Shown here piece after piece: positions 39,102 to 49,646 of a stretch of DNA of 64,000 nucleotides. The stretch is from the NCBI RefSeq assembly GCF_025024155.1, contig NW_026251719.1, positions 248,001-312,000 of the forward strand, in the 5' to 3' direction. Positions within the stretch are counted from its first letter, which is position 1. Each line of letters starts with the position of its first letter. Origin of the DNA: Gamsiella multidivaricata (taxonomy: Eukaryota > Mortierellomycota > Mortierellomycetes > Mortierellales > Mortierellaceae). A program made the position numbers and the translations under genes. The notes under the pieces are model-generated. The model saw nothing but the letters and a program-made list of their open reading frames with translations. It did not search any database and was not told where the DNA came from.

Positions 39102-39942
39102 ATGTCAACAGTAACTTCGGACGTCGAATCGCCGGCTCTCGCATCAGAAGTCATGACCTCAGCCTCTCCATTGCCCTCTGCGGTCATGGCTCCCCCACCC
39201 CTCGACACGGCCTCCGTCACAGTATCCACGCCGTCCTGGCTGCTCTGGCAGTTTCTCGACTCTGCACTCCCCACGGGCGGATTCATCGCCTCAAACGGAC
39301 TTGAGGCCTTTGCCAAGCTCCACCCTTCCCGAACTTCGGTCCGAGATATTGAATCCTACATCAACTGGAGTGTTCATTCGTGCGGGTACACTAATTTGCC
39401 GTTCATCAGCGAGGTCTGGAAACTGGTCGATGCCTGGACATTGAAGGATCGGGAGCTCAAGACAGAGCGAGGAAAGGCCAGGGCGATGGAGGCTGTGCTG
39501 CGCAGGATCTCGAATTTGGATCGGGAGTATGATGTGTTTATGAATAATGCGATCCAGAACGCGGCGTCGAGGAAACAAGGGGACGGGATTGTGATGATGG
39601 GGGTCAAGTGTTTTGCGGAGCAATGGGATCACAACAGGAATGCAAGTAGGAGCAAAGGAGGTAGAGGTACAGGTGGAAATGGAGAAGAAAAAGAAGAAGG
39701 AGAAGAAGAAGAAGAAGAGGGTGATGGAGGAATGGATGAAGGGAATGAATTGGGACCGAACATCCGGATCCTGAAACCGTTCAAGGCTATGCTGAGAAGC
39801 GAGGAGACTGCGGGACATTATCCGATTGCGTTCGCAATGATTGCCCGTTTGCTGGGGTTTGATCTTGGTAAGAGTGATCACTTTTGTTCGTTTGTATTAT
39901 TTGGACCGCAAGTTATCGCGCTGAGAAAGAGGGCACTCATAT

Positions 39943-39981
<39 letters not shown>

Positions 39982-40238
39982 GCTCTGATTTTACAGCAAC
40001 GACACGATACCTGCATCTGCACCTGCATGCACGAACACTCCTCTCATCCGCGATCCGTCTAGCTCTGGTGGGACCATTCCAGGCGCAGCATATCATGACG
40101 CGGTCGCAAGCCAAGGCGCGATTCATTGATGCCAAGACTGCGGATCTGACAATCGAAGATGCAGCGCAGACGTTCCTCGTTGGAGATATTTGTGCGGGTG
40201 TCCATGGACGACTCTGGACGAGGTTGTTCAACAGTTAA
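39102..40238 (+). CDS. ureF: Urease accessory protein UreF
   Basis: UreF, with UreD/H and UreG, loads nickel into urease, allowing urea to serve as a nitrogen source; it acts in the cytosol. Two exons, 39102–39867 and 39997–40238, join in phase 1 (donor GTAAGA, acceptor TTACAG). The 129-nt intron carries a 35-nt T run. The 335-residue product has the UreF signatures WQFLDSALPTGGFIASNGLEAF, DIESYINWSVHSCGYTNLPF, MLRSEETAGHYPIAFAMIARLLG, and the C-terminal LLSSAIRLALVGPFQAQHIM and HGRLWTRLFNS. Compared with known UreF it has an extra Gly/Glu-rich insert (about residues 185–212) that is probably a disordered loop, and a Ser/Pro-rich N-terminus. Urease structural genes are not in this window. Confidence 0.95.
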
Positions 40239-40592
40239 TGAGCAAGAATTTATTTATTTATTTTTTTATAGAAAAAAAAAAAAAAAAAAAAGAGATGCGG
40301 CGGATATTCATTCATTTGCCTCAAAAACATCTGCAAGTTTTAAATGACCAAGATCGCTTAACGTTTATAAACTGTTTCTGTAAGACGAGCGGGAATGGGA
40401 TTAGAAAAAAATATTTATTGTACACGAAATATGAAGATGAAATGCAGTGCTGAAATAGTGCCAAAAAAAGAAAAAAAAAAAAGAAAATGTCAAGGTTTCT
40501 CTGAGCTGAGCTGAACCTCGAGAGAGAACTGTTGCCCACTGGGATCCACATATATTTTTTTTTTCTTTTCTTCCTCCTCTCCTGCTCGTTCT
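40239..40592. other. Convergent spacer, 3' ends of ureF and MRT4
   Basis: About 350 bp between tail-to-tail genes, holding a run of about 20 A at 40271–40290 and A/T-rich 3' flanks. No gene is seen. Confidence 0.5.
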
Positions 40593-41526
40593 TTAAACAC
40601 GGAAGATCTCTCCATCCTTGTAGTAGGACTTCAACGTGACCTGGAACTCTGCCATCGGGACCAAGAACAACTTCAACAACTGTGCCTGCTCAGGCGTGAG
40701 AGTCTGACCCTCTCTGCAGACCCTGTATTCGTTGGTCAGGGTGATGATACCGTTGTTCAAGGTCGTGGGCATGCCCAAGCTTCTCAACTGAGGTTCCATG
40801 TTGTGGGGGAAGACCTCCTCACCACGATAGACGGGTCCCGCGGGGACGACGAAGGTGCTGGTGGCCTTGACACCGGAACGAGCATAATCAGACTCTGTGT
40901 AGTTGGCAAAGTATTCCTGGATCTCCTGAGGCTCGACATTGGTGAAGAGGAGACCGACGTGTCCGACGAGCTGTTCGGCCAATTTGTGGAGGTTGTCCTT
41001 ATGCTCGTCCTCGGGGCTGGTGCCGAGGGCCTTGGCCATGACCTTGGTACGACCAAAGAAGAAGCGGGAGGTCTTAAGCTCTGAACGGACGTTCTTCAAG
41101 TATGTGTTGCGCATGTTCTCAACGGAGAAAATCCAGATGTACTTGTAATTGTCGGCGCACTCGCGGATCTAGGAGGGGGGGAATAGATAGATAGATAGAG
41201 AGGGAGATATGTTAGTGAGATTTTGATTCCGTGGATCTGATATGCACTGTTACGGATCGGAGGGATACGATGACAGCGATTGAGTGGTTACCTGTTCGTA
41301 GAGAGCATCCTTGCCAGCACGACCCTTCTTGTCGGTCTGGGTGAGGGGAACTGTTTAGGTATCCAGATAGGATGAGAAAGAGTCATTAGTTGAGATGGTT
41401 CAGGGACACTCCAGACAAAAATCGAACAAAAAAAACCCCCCTGCAGCTCGCGGATATTCCACTTGTCGCTAAAGGTGCTAGGTATGGTGGTGACATACCA
41501 ATTTTGTTGCGCTTGCTCTTGGCCAT
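40593..41526 (-). CDS. MRT4: Ribosome assembly factor MRT4 (P0-like)
   Basis: Mrt4 is a nucleolar paralogue of ribosomal P0 that holds the stalk site on pre-60S particles until P0 replaces it. Three exons close in phase: 41526–41499, 41350–41292 and 41168–40593, giving 220 residues. The product begins MAKSKRNKI, then VPLTQTDKKGRAGKDALYEQ, ADNYKYIWIFSVENMRNTYLK, FFFGRTKVMAKALG, EQLVGHVGLLFTNVEPQEI, TFVVPAGPVYRGEEVFPHNMEPQLRSLGMPT and a C-terminal EFQVTLKSYYKDGEIF. Length and order match yeast and animal Mrt4, which lack the acidic stalk-binding tail of P0. A pogo-like element ends 168 bp upstream of the start codon and could affect its promoter. Confidence 0.95.
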
Positions 41527-41693
41527 TGTAGTGGTGTAGTAGTTTGAGTAGGTTGGGTAATGAAGGGGAAGGAGTGAGAGGATGGGTGTTGACAGTAATG
41601 GCAGTTCTCTCTTCTGTCCCTTCTTTTTTTTTTTCTTTTCTTTTTTTTTTTTTGTAGTAAACATGACAAAGCCACACATATTCAGTGACTGTA

Positions 41694-41754
41694 CAGTTGA
41701 ACTCCTATTCTGCAGCTTAAATTGGAGGAGCAGTCATGTATTCAGTCCAATTGA
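41694..41754. repeat. Left terminal inverted repeat of the pogo-like element
   Basis: 61 bp, starting CAGTTGAACTCCTATTCTGC directly after a TA dinucleotide. It pairs with 42232–42292 on the opposite strand with five mismatches and no gaps. Confidence 0.9.
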
Positions 41755-42158
41755 AAAATATGTACGTTCCTCAGCCCATGCAAATCAATAAGCAATTCCA
41801 TCGTATCGAGAGCTGCCCGAAGGTTGGCTTTCAATATATCATCGCAGTTGGGATCCTGTAGATCAGCTTCAGTATTCATGAATCCGTTTATAGTCTCTTG
41901 AAAAGATTCTCGAGAATAATCCTCATCTAGATAGGGGCTTAAAAGTATTAAAGAGAAATCCTCGAGGGGGAACCATCTTATCCACAGTGCGGCCGCGGAG
42001 AACAGTTTTGACTTTGAGAGGAATTGACCCTTGTCGTAAAGAGTGTACTTCTTCCGAGATTTGTGTGATTTGGAAGCGGAGGTTCCAGAGCCAGCACGTT
42101 TGGTGTTTACTGGACTAGGAGCTGGGGCTGTGTGAACAGAGCGCGTTGTTTTGGGCAT
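41742..42158 (-). CDS. Small ORF of the inverted-repeat element, possible transposase remnant
   Basis: This frame of 138 residues lies entirely within the element. The N-terminus is basic and Ser-rich (SASKSHKSRKKYTLYDKGQF), which resembles the start of the DNA-binding helix-turn-helix region of pogo-type transposases. The remainder (LEDFSLILLSPYLDEDYSRE, AALDTMELLIDLHGLRN) resembles the helical tail that follows the catalytic domain in such proteins. There is no room for the catalytic DDE core, so it cannot be an active transposase. I read it as an internally deleted transposase gene, perhaps still making a DNA-binding peptide. This is inference from pattern only. It ends at a TGA within the left inverted repeat. 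Confidence 0.5.
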   Translation of the reverse strand: MPKTTRSVHTAPAPSPVNTKRAGSGTSASKSHKSRKKYTLYDKGQFLSKSKLFSAAALWIRWFPLEDFSLILLSPYLDEDYSRESFQETINGFMNTEADLQDPNCDDILKANLRAALDTMELLIDLHGLRNVHIFQLD

Positions 42159-42231
42159 GATAGAAGACTAGAAGTAGAGGACAGGATGGGCTCGGGAAGT
42201 GAGAGTGCGTGTGAACAAATGCTTACTCAGT

Positions 42232-42292
42232 TCAATTGGACTGAATACATGACTGCCCCTCCGATTTAACCTGCAAAATAGGAGTTCGACTG
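42232..42292. repeat. Right terminal inverted repeat of the pogo-like element
   Basis: 61 bp. Its reverse complement starts CAGTCGAACTCCTATTTTGC and matches the left repeat at 56 of 61 positions. A TA dinucleotide follows immediately. Confidence 0.9.
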
Positions 42293-42343
42293 TACCTGAG
42301 GACACTAGTCAGCCGTTCATTACGTTGGACTGGACGTTGTTTT

Positions 42344-42545
42344 ATGAAAAGAATGCGCGAAGGGTCTTCAGGCAGCGACAGGGACAGTGCAGGAGGTAGT
42401 GTTCCTCATATGGGAGGATCTAATGGTGTATTCGGAACGGTATCTGTGAAGAGAAAGGCGTGTGGTAATGCTACTGGAGGCATTGGGTCAATGAAAAAGA
42501 TGCGCATGGAGGATGAAGACGAGCGAATAAAAACAAGGATGAGTT
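42344..42545 (+). other. Coding-like fragment beside the element (possible gene remnant)
   Basis: An ATG 52 bp beyond the right end of the element opens a Gly/Ser/Lys/Met-rich frame (KRMREGSSGSDRDSAGG, SMKKMRMEDEDERIKTR) of about 65 residues with coding-like composition. The frame then runs on into the F-box gene in another frame, where it loses this character. It could be the remains of a short exon or of a gene broken by past rearrangement. It has no recognisable domain. Confidence 0.25.
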
Positions 42546-42626
42546 CACGTCTTTTTGTTTATGTGTTAACGAATGTCCATTCATCATCAACTCATGGACC
42601 TTCTTCCCAGCTAGAAAGCATCTGCA

Positions 42627-44537
42627 ATGACAGACATTCCCATTCTCTCCGTCTTGGACATCCCAGAGCTGCATGCGACAATTTGCGAGTATCTGTCTCC
42701 GTACGACATGGCACAGTGCATGGCAACAAGCAAGCGATTATCGCGTCTATTTACACCATTCTTTTGGAGAGACATCCGCTCACGCAAGACCATCAAGAAT
42801 TTTAATGGAATTCGTCGAAACCTGCATCACATCCGGACTGTAGACACCCATAGGCAGGAACACGAGTTTCTGGAGGTCCTCACCACTGGACTGGACGAGC
42901 CTTCGGCTTCGAGCGGATCACTCGCCAGGAACCTGACAGGGATCCTTACCAGCATCTATAGTATTACCGAGGATGCCCATAAGGCCGCTTGGAAGATTGC
43001 CACTTTGCTCCAACACAATCCTGGCCTCACCCACCTGAAAGTCTCCACTGAACTCCTGATATGCGACGGGACAGATCCAGTCTTTAAAGCGATTTCGAAA
43101 TTACGACACCTCAAGTGTCTTCATCTGTCCGAAACTTATCCTCATCTGTCGCCTGTGGCCATCGCGCATTTATTGCTACGCTGTGTGCCGCTTGTCAGTT
43201 TAAGCGAACTACAATGTGACTTTGAGGCGACCGACACCATTGAGGAGGGCCACGAAGGCACCCCAGAACTATTGGCAATATCGCCTCTGATACTGGAAAC
43301 CATCTTGGAGAATGCGACGGAATTGAGGGCTGCAGGAGGGAGCATCGGTAGCAAGATCAAGAATCTTTCTTTGCCACGGGTACCTAACGGATATACGGCC
43401 TCCTATTTGTTCCCGATCCTAAAATCGGACCTCCTTGAGCTCGAGTCTTTTGAGATACCGAACATTGAAGAGAACTTTGATGCCAAGGACCTGGAGAATG
43501 TTGTTCGGAAGCATTGTTCCAAAATTCAGCATTTGAAATATCCACCCTACTATGACTACATCCATGATCTTCAAGATGACCGCGAATACAATGCAGCTGC
43601 CCGAGCTTTCATCCGCGGTTGCACAGCCCTTCGCAGTTTCAGTTCTACGCGTTTTTATGACCAAGACTACGAGCCGGAGGACGACGAGGATCTGGAGGAC
43701 GTCTACTATCTGAATGGCGAATGCTATGCGGAGCCTCGGAGAGTGGTCTATACTCTGGCTCGGCGCCACGCGGACACGCTAGAAGAGCTCAATCTTCCAT
43801 CAACTGGTAGGGTTTACAGTTGCGATTTACAGGCCGTCTTGTCGTCGTGCAGGAATCTCAAGAAGTTTGTTACGTCAGGAGCAGGCGGTTACGGAGTCAT
43901 GTTTGGGGGTATCACGTCCCAGGAGTGGGTCTGTTTGGGACTGAAGGAGCTCGATCTGTACTTGCATAGAGGAGCCGATGTTCAACAAACACTGGAAGCT
44001 ATGCAGCGAGAGTCTTTGGCTGCTGGAGAGCAGGGGCCTTTAGAATATACGGAGCTGGAGGTGTCAGATAACATGGAACAGGATCCGATGGATGCGGGTG
44101 AACTTTCTAAACGCAACAAGCGTGAAGCTGAGGCGCGGGCGGGCAAGAAGCTGTACGAGCAGATTGGCCGACTGAGTTTGTTGGAAGACTTATCACTTGA
44201 TTGCAACTATTTCGCTCGCGTCGAGTGGGATCTCACTCTTTCCAAGGGTTGGTTGATCGAACTGGCAGGGCTAAAGAGGCTACACCACCTAAGCATAGGC
44301 ATTCAGTACTGGTACAGGATGGGTCAAGCAGAGGTTGAGTTCATGGATGCACATTGGCCGATGCTGCGTACAGTCGACCTCAAGGGGAGGCGGGCTATAC
44401 AATATTGGACTCCGGAAGGAGCTTGGAGGTGTGATCCGGCCCCTGCCTCGGTTCCGAATTCTGACAAGCTGGAGGTGCCGCCTCACTGGCGCTGGTTTCA
44501 AACGAAGAGGCCATATCTGAAAGTGAAGATGGAATAA
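42627..44537 (+). CDS. F-box protein with leucine-rich-repeat-like region
   Basis: An intronless frame of 636 residues. The N-terminus has an F-box (about residues 1–50; ILSVLDIPELHATICEYLSP then MAQCMATSKRLSRLFTPFFW), which would bind Skp1 and make this a substrate-recognition subunit of an SCF ubiquitin ligase. The rest shows irregular leucine-rich segments (HLKCLHLSETYP, LLELESFEIPNI, GLKELDLYLHRG, LLEDLSLDCNYF, GLKRLHHLSIGI), as in the large fungal F-box/LRR families. There is an acidic patch (EPEDDEDLEDVYY). The substrate cannot be told. Many Mortierella-type genomes hold large expanded families of such genes. The single long exon contrasts with the multi-exon neighbours. Confidence 0.88.
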   Translation: MTDIPILSVLDIPELHATICEYLSPYDMAQCMATSKRLSRLFTPFFWRDIRSRKTIKNFNGIRRNLHHIRTVDTHRQEHEFLEVLTTGLDEPSASSGSLARNLTGILTSIYSITEDAHKAAWKIATLLQHNPGLTHLKVSTELLICDGTDPVFKAISKLRHLKCLHLSETYPHLSPVAIAHLLLRCVPLVSLSELQCDFEATDTIEEGHEGTPELLAISPLILETILENATELRAAGGSIGSKIKNLSLPRVPNGYTASYLFPILKSDLLELESFEIPNIEENFDAKDLENVVRKHCSKIQHLKYPPYYDYIHDLQDDREYNAAARAFIRGCTALRSFSSTRFYDQDYEPEDDEDLEDVYYLNGECYAEPRRVVYTLARRHADTLEELNLPSTGRVYSCDLQAVLSSCRNLKKFVTSGAGGYGVMFGGITSQEWVCLGLKELDLYLHRGADVQQTLEAMQRESLAAGEQGPLEYTELEVSDNMEQDPMDAGELSKRNKREAEARAGKKLYEQIGRLSLLEDLSLDCNYFARVEWDLTLSKGWLIELAGLKRLHHLSIGIQYWYRMGQAEVEFMDAHWPMLRTVDLKGRRAIQYWTPEGAWRCDPAPASVPNSDKLEVPPHWRWFQTKRPYLKVKME

Positions 44538-44900
44538 TGTATATAGTTGCATTCAATCTTAATTGGTGGCAAACAATCTCCCCACAGGAAATATATGAAA
44601 TATATGCAGGATGGGCCATGCTGTGTGATATTCGGACGAACACTTCCCCAAATACCGAGGGTAGTGCAGGGATGAGCATCATGTCCTGATATATACATCC
44701 GGGGCCGACTTTTGTAGGCTTTTCCCTTTCTCTGTTCATCACCTTCCCCTTCCCCTCTTCTTTTTTCTTTTCCGTCTTTCCTCCACCATCAGCACCACCA
44801 CCACCCCTTGACTGGCAAAACTCGAACCTGCCTAGTCGCTCTCCTTACACAAATCTCGTTTAGTTTTTTCGTTCTCTACGAGTGCACGGTGGATTATACT
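44538..44900. promoter_or_regulatory. Upstream region of xanthine dehydrogenase
   Basis: About 360 bp including a pyrimidine-rich leader (about 44725–44790) and an ACCACCACC stretch. No GATA-factor cluster, which might be expected for nitrogen control, stands out by eye. Confidence 0.35.
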
Positions 44901-47900
44901 ATGGCGCTAACATTTGACCTCTCGGGATTCTCCAACAGATTGCACTTTTATCTTAACGGCACGGAGATTATCCTTGAGAATCCTGACCCAAACACGACTC
45001 TGCTGCAATATGTCCGCTCAGTCGGTCTCACGGGGACGAAACTCGGCTGCGCCGAGGGTGGATGTGGTAGGCTTCTGAATATGTTCATGATTTCGGCTCT
45101 GCTCACACTGCTGTGTATACCGGCGTACACCGGAGCTCTTTTTGCCTTTGCGCCTTGTGTTTTGTGTTTTATGTCTTATGTTTTGTGCTTGTGTTTTTTG
45201 TTTTGCTTTTTGCTTTTGTTTTTTGGTGTTTGAACAGTATGGTTGGGTGTGTCGTGGGCGTGGGAGTTCTCTCTACACCTTCGTTTCGAGTGGCCAATTG
45301 TTCAATTGTTCACTGTTACAAATGAAATGGTCTATGGAACGAACGAATAAAAACGTTTGCGCCGAGTGTAGATTTTTTTTTTTTTTTTTTTGTTCAGGAG
45401 GGAGTTACTAATTTTATCTTGAGCTATTTCACAGGCGCCTGCACCGTCATGGTGTCTACGTACGACAAGGCGACCAAGCATATCCGGCACATGAACGTCA
45501 ACGGCTGTTTGACGCCGCTCTGCTCCATCGATGGCAAGCACGTCGTCACGATTGAAGGCCTTGGCAGTTCTAAGGATCCGCATCCTGTCCAAGAGCGCAT
45601 TGCGCTTTGTTTCGGGTGCGTGGACGGCCAAAGCTTCTTGCTTTATTACCCTCCATTGAATGTGTACTTTCTGAGCTAATATGAAGCATTGTGTCGCGAT
45701 CAACGAGTAGATCTCAGTGTGGCTTCTGCACGCCAGGAATCGCCATGTCCTTATATGCTCTCTTGCGCAACAATCCCGCACCTACAGAAGAGGAAATCGA
45801 AGAGTCATTCGACGGCAATCTGTGCCGCTGCACAGGCTACAGACCAATCCTTGATGCTGCAAAGTCCTTTGCAGTTCCAAAACCAGCAGCAAAACTCAAA
45901 AATGGCATCTACATGAACGGCACGGCTGTCGACGGGTGCTGCGGTAGCGGTGGCCCCAATGGCGGCTGCTGTAAATCCAATGGAGAGATTCCGACAGTCC
46001 CTCAGGAGAGCTCTGGGCGATTCCCGTCAGTTCTGTTCAAGAAGTATGATCCAACACAAGAGCTCATCTTCCCTCCACGATTGATGAAAAAGCATGCGGA
46101 CCCGCTGCACTTCAAGGGCCGCAAGACCGAATGGTTTCGCCCCACGACGCTCGCTCATGTTCTCAAGATCAAGGCGGCCTATCCGAGCGCAAAGTTTATC
46201 GGCGGCAACACCGAAGTCGCAATCGAAACAAAGTTCAAGCAGATGGAGTACAATCCTCTGGTATACTTGCACGATGTCGCAGAGCTGCAGGGAATCCGCA
46301 TCACGTCCGAGAGTATCACTATTGGGGCCAATGTATCGATCGCCAATTTTCAGAAGGCACTGGAGGAGGCCATCGAGATCCTCTCTGAGGACCGGACCCA
46401 AGTGTCGCGTGCATTCTTGACCAACATCAAGTACTTTGCGGGCCATCAGATTCGGAACTCTGCATCGGTCGCAGGCAACGTTGCGACGGCATCCCCAATC
46501 TCGGACTTGAACCCAGTATTTATTGCGGCAGACACGACGTTCAGCATTCTATCCTCGGATCAGTCGGCAGATTCACATGCCCGAGCGGTGCCGGCGACAG
46601 AATTCTTTTTGGGGTACCGGAAGACGGCCTTGAATCCCGATACCGATATCCTGACCGAAATCCATATCCCATTGACCCACCCTGGAGAGTACATCCGCGC
46701 GTTTAAGCAAGCAAAGCGACGAGACGATGACATCGCAATCGTCACTGCCGCCATTCGAGTTCAGCTGTCGCCGGTTAATGAGGTGAAGAAGATTGTGTTT
46801 GGCTATGGAGGTATGGCTGCTTTCATCTGTCAAGCCAAGCAAACGTCAGCGTTTCTCGAGGGGAAGACGTGGGGCGACAAGAGCGTTTTGGACAAGGCAC
46901 TCGAGTGCCTGGATGCTGACCTACCCATGCAGATGTCCACGCCTGGCGGGATGCCAGAGTACCGTCGCACGCTTGCAAAGTCGTTCTTTGTACGATTTTG
47001 GTGGGATGTGATTGAACAGCAGGGCTTGAGCGTCCAACACGACCATGGCGAGCTTCGGATGTTGACAGAAGATATCCATCGGCACGTCTCGTCAGGAACG
47101 CAGAGCGAGAAAGGAACTATCCAGAATTCGAACACGAATATTGTTTCAAAGGATATCGTCGCTGTATCGGCTATGAAACAGGTTACTGGCGAGGCGAAAT
47201 TCACGGGTAAGATATGACAAACTGGGCATCAGCGGCTCGGGTTTCCTAACGTTGAAAACAAAGGCGCTATATTCACTCTAGCATCATTGTACAAATAGAT
47301 GATATCCCAAAACTGCACAATGAACTCTATGGAGCCTTAGTCCTTTCCAGTTACGCCCATGCCAAGGTCCTGAGCATCGATACAAGCGTAGCTCTGGCCT
47401 ACCCTGGAGTTAGAGGTTACTTTGATCACACGAGCGTCCCAGGTACCGACGCTTGGGGCGCCATGGGTCCTGAGGAAACCATCTTCGTGACTGATACTGT
47501 CAATTGCATTGGACAAACAATCGGCCTCATCGTGGCTGATACACAGGCCATTGCGCAGGAGGCTGCCCGTCTGGTCAAGGTCGAGTACAAGGTTCTTCCT
47601 GCGATTGTCACGATCGACGAGGCTGTCGCTGCAGAGTCGTATTTTCCCATGAAGAGATCGATCGTCCAGGGCGACGTCGACGCCGCGTTCAAGGCTTGTG
47701 CCAGGGTGTTTGAGGGTGAGACACGAGTCGGTGGACAGGAGCATTTTTATCTCGAGACGCAGGCTGTGATTGCAAACTACAAGGGCGAGGATGAGATGGA
47801 GATTTATATGTCCACACAGAGCCCGAACGACGTGCAGTTGACGATTTCCAGACTCTTGGGGCTCAGTGCCAATAAGGTCATCTGCAAGGTTAAGCGGCTC

Positions 47901-49511
47901 GGTGGGGGGTTTGGTGGTAAAGAAACGCGTACGATTCCTTTGATGGGCGCGTTGTCCGTGGCTTCGTATCTCACCAAGAGGCCCGTCCGCTGTATGCTCG
48001 ATCGAAACGAGGACATGGTGATTTCAGGTCAGCGCAACCCCTTGATGGGCAGATGGAAGGTTGGCATCGACGAGAACAATAGGCTGGTTGCCCTGGACGC
48101 TCAACTGTACTTGAATGCGGGTTGCTCTGCGGATGTGTCTCCAGCGGTGATGGAACGTGCTATGTTCCAAATTGACGGCGTATACAAGATCCCGAATATC
48201 AGAGTCGTCGGACGTTGTTGCCGTACCAACCTTGCTTCCAACACGTCCTTTCGCGGCTTCGGATCTCCGCAAGGGAACCTGATTACGGAGTGTTTCATGT
48301 CGCACATCGCGGAGCAGATCAACATACCGGTGGAAACGCTCCGGGAGGCTAATTTTTACCAGGAGGGCGATCTGACGCATTACAACCAGCAGCTAGTGGA
48401 TTACCATGTCCCCAAGGGATACATGCAGCTCAGGGCTAGGGCAGACTATGACTCCCGCCGCATGAAAGTGGCCGAGTTCAACAAGTTGTCCAAGTGGCGG
48501 AAACGTGGTATCTCGTTCATCCCGATCAAGTATGGCATCGCATTCGGGGCTCTGCATTTGAATCAAGGAGGCGCTCTTGTTCACATCTATCATGATGGGT
48601 CCGTTTTATTGTCTCATGGGGGTGTCGAGATGGGACAAGGTCTACACACTAAGATGATCCAAGTCTGCGCTGAGGAGCTTCAAATCCCGTTTGAGTTGAT
48701 CCACACTGTCGACACCTCGACCGACCGGGTCGCCAACACCTCCTCGACAGCCGCATCAGTGTCCTCAGACATCAACGGCATGGCGGTCCAGGATGCGTGC
48801 AACCAGATTAATGAGCGACTGTCGCCTTACCGCGCCAAAGGTCTTGCCTGGCACGAGATTGTACACCTGGCATATTTCGATCGCGTCAACTTGAGCGCCA
48901 ATGGGTTCTACAAGGTTCCAGGTGTCGGCTACAACTGGGAGACGAACTCGGGTCAGTTGAACAGCTACTTCACCTTTGGTGTGGCGATTTCCGAGGTCGA
49001 GGTCGATATGCTGACGGGCACACATACGATCCTTCGGTCGGACGTGAGCATGGATCTTGGCCGGTCGATCAACCCTGCTATCGACATTGGCCAGATCGAA
49101 GGCGCATTTATGCAGGGCGTGGGTTTGACGACGACAGAGGAGCCGCTCTGGTTCCCGGATGGACGGCTGTTCACGCAGGGTCCGGGCAATTACAAGATTC
49201 CGGGGTTCAGATGTATTCCTCAGGAGCTGAACATCTCGTTCTTTGAGGATGTTACACACGAGAGTATCAAGACGATTTACAAGTCCAAGGGTGTGGGCGA
49301 GCCGCCGTTGATCTTGGGTTGCTCGGTGTACTTTGCAATCAGGGATGCGGTGCGGTTTGCCCGGGTGGAGAATGGACATACGGGCTCGTTTACGTTGCCG
49401 ATCCCGGCTACGGCGGAAAAGATCCGTATGGCGGTTGGAGACTCGATTGCGGAAAGCAGCAGGTTGGTGGTGAAGGAGGGTGAACAACCTTGGGTTGTTC
49501 AGAGCTGTTAG
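44901..49511 (+). CDS. XDH: Xanthine dehydrogenase
   Basis: This molybdoenzyme oxidises hypoxanthine to xanthine and uric acid in purine breakdown, in the cytosol or peroxisome. Four exons close in phase: 44901–45066, 45435–45615, 45711–47206 and 47299–49511, giving 1351 residues, the usual length. The first 2Fe-2S site reads GCAEGGCGACTVMVS with GCLTPLCS; the second reads QCGFCTPGI and NLCRCTGYRP. The FAD domain has KFIGGNTEVAIETKF. The molybdopterin part has KRLGGGFGGKETR, TSFRGFGSPQGN (the usual second glycine of RGFGGPQ is serine), HGGVEMGQGLHTK and the catalytic glutamate in KGVGEPPLILG. The first intron has a weak donor (GTAGGC) and is 368 nt with G/T-rich and T-run sequence. The gene sits 5 kb from ureF, which serves a later step in the same nitrogen route. 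Confidence 0.97.
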
Positions 49512-49646
49512 GCGCGTCTTCGAGAGTACTACGAAATTAAACAGCCAATCAGCATGCAACTCTGCTCCGGGGGGTAGTTCAAAAAGTAACAAAACGGAAC
49601 AAAGAATCGAACACTTGTTCTTCCATTCCATTTTCACTCGACAGCC

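Larger units (their letters stand above)
41694..42292. mobile_element. Short pogo-like (Tc1/mariner-type) inverted-repeat element
   Basis: A 599-bp element is bounded by terminal inverted repeats of 61 bp (41694–41754 and 42232–42292) that align without gaps and differ at five positions. The ends read CAGTYGAACTCCTATTYTGCAG and are flanked on both sides by TA, the target duplication of the Tc1/mariner superfamily. Between the repeats lies one minus-strand frame of 138 codons, whose stop codon falls inside the left repeat. The size, ends and TA flanks fit a non-autonomous derivative of a pogo/Tigger-type transposon. It sits in the divergent promoter interval between MRT4 and the F-box gene. 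The class is inferred from the ends; no second copy is present in this window. Confidence 0.85.
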
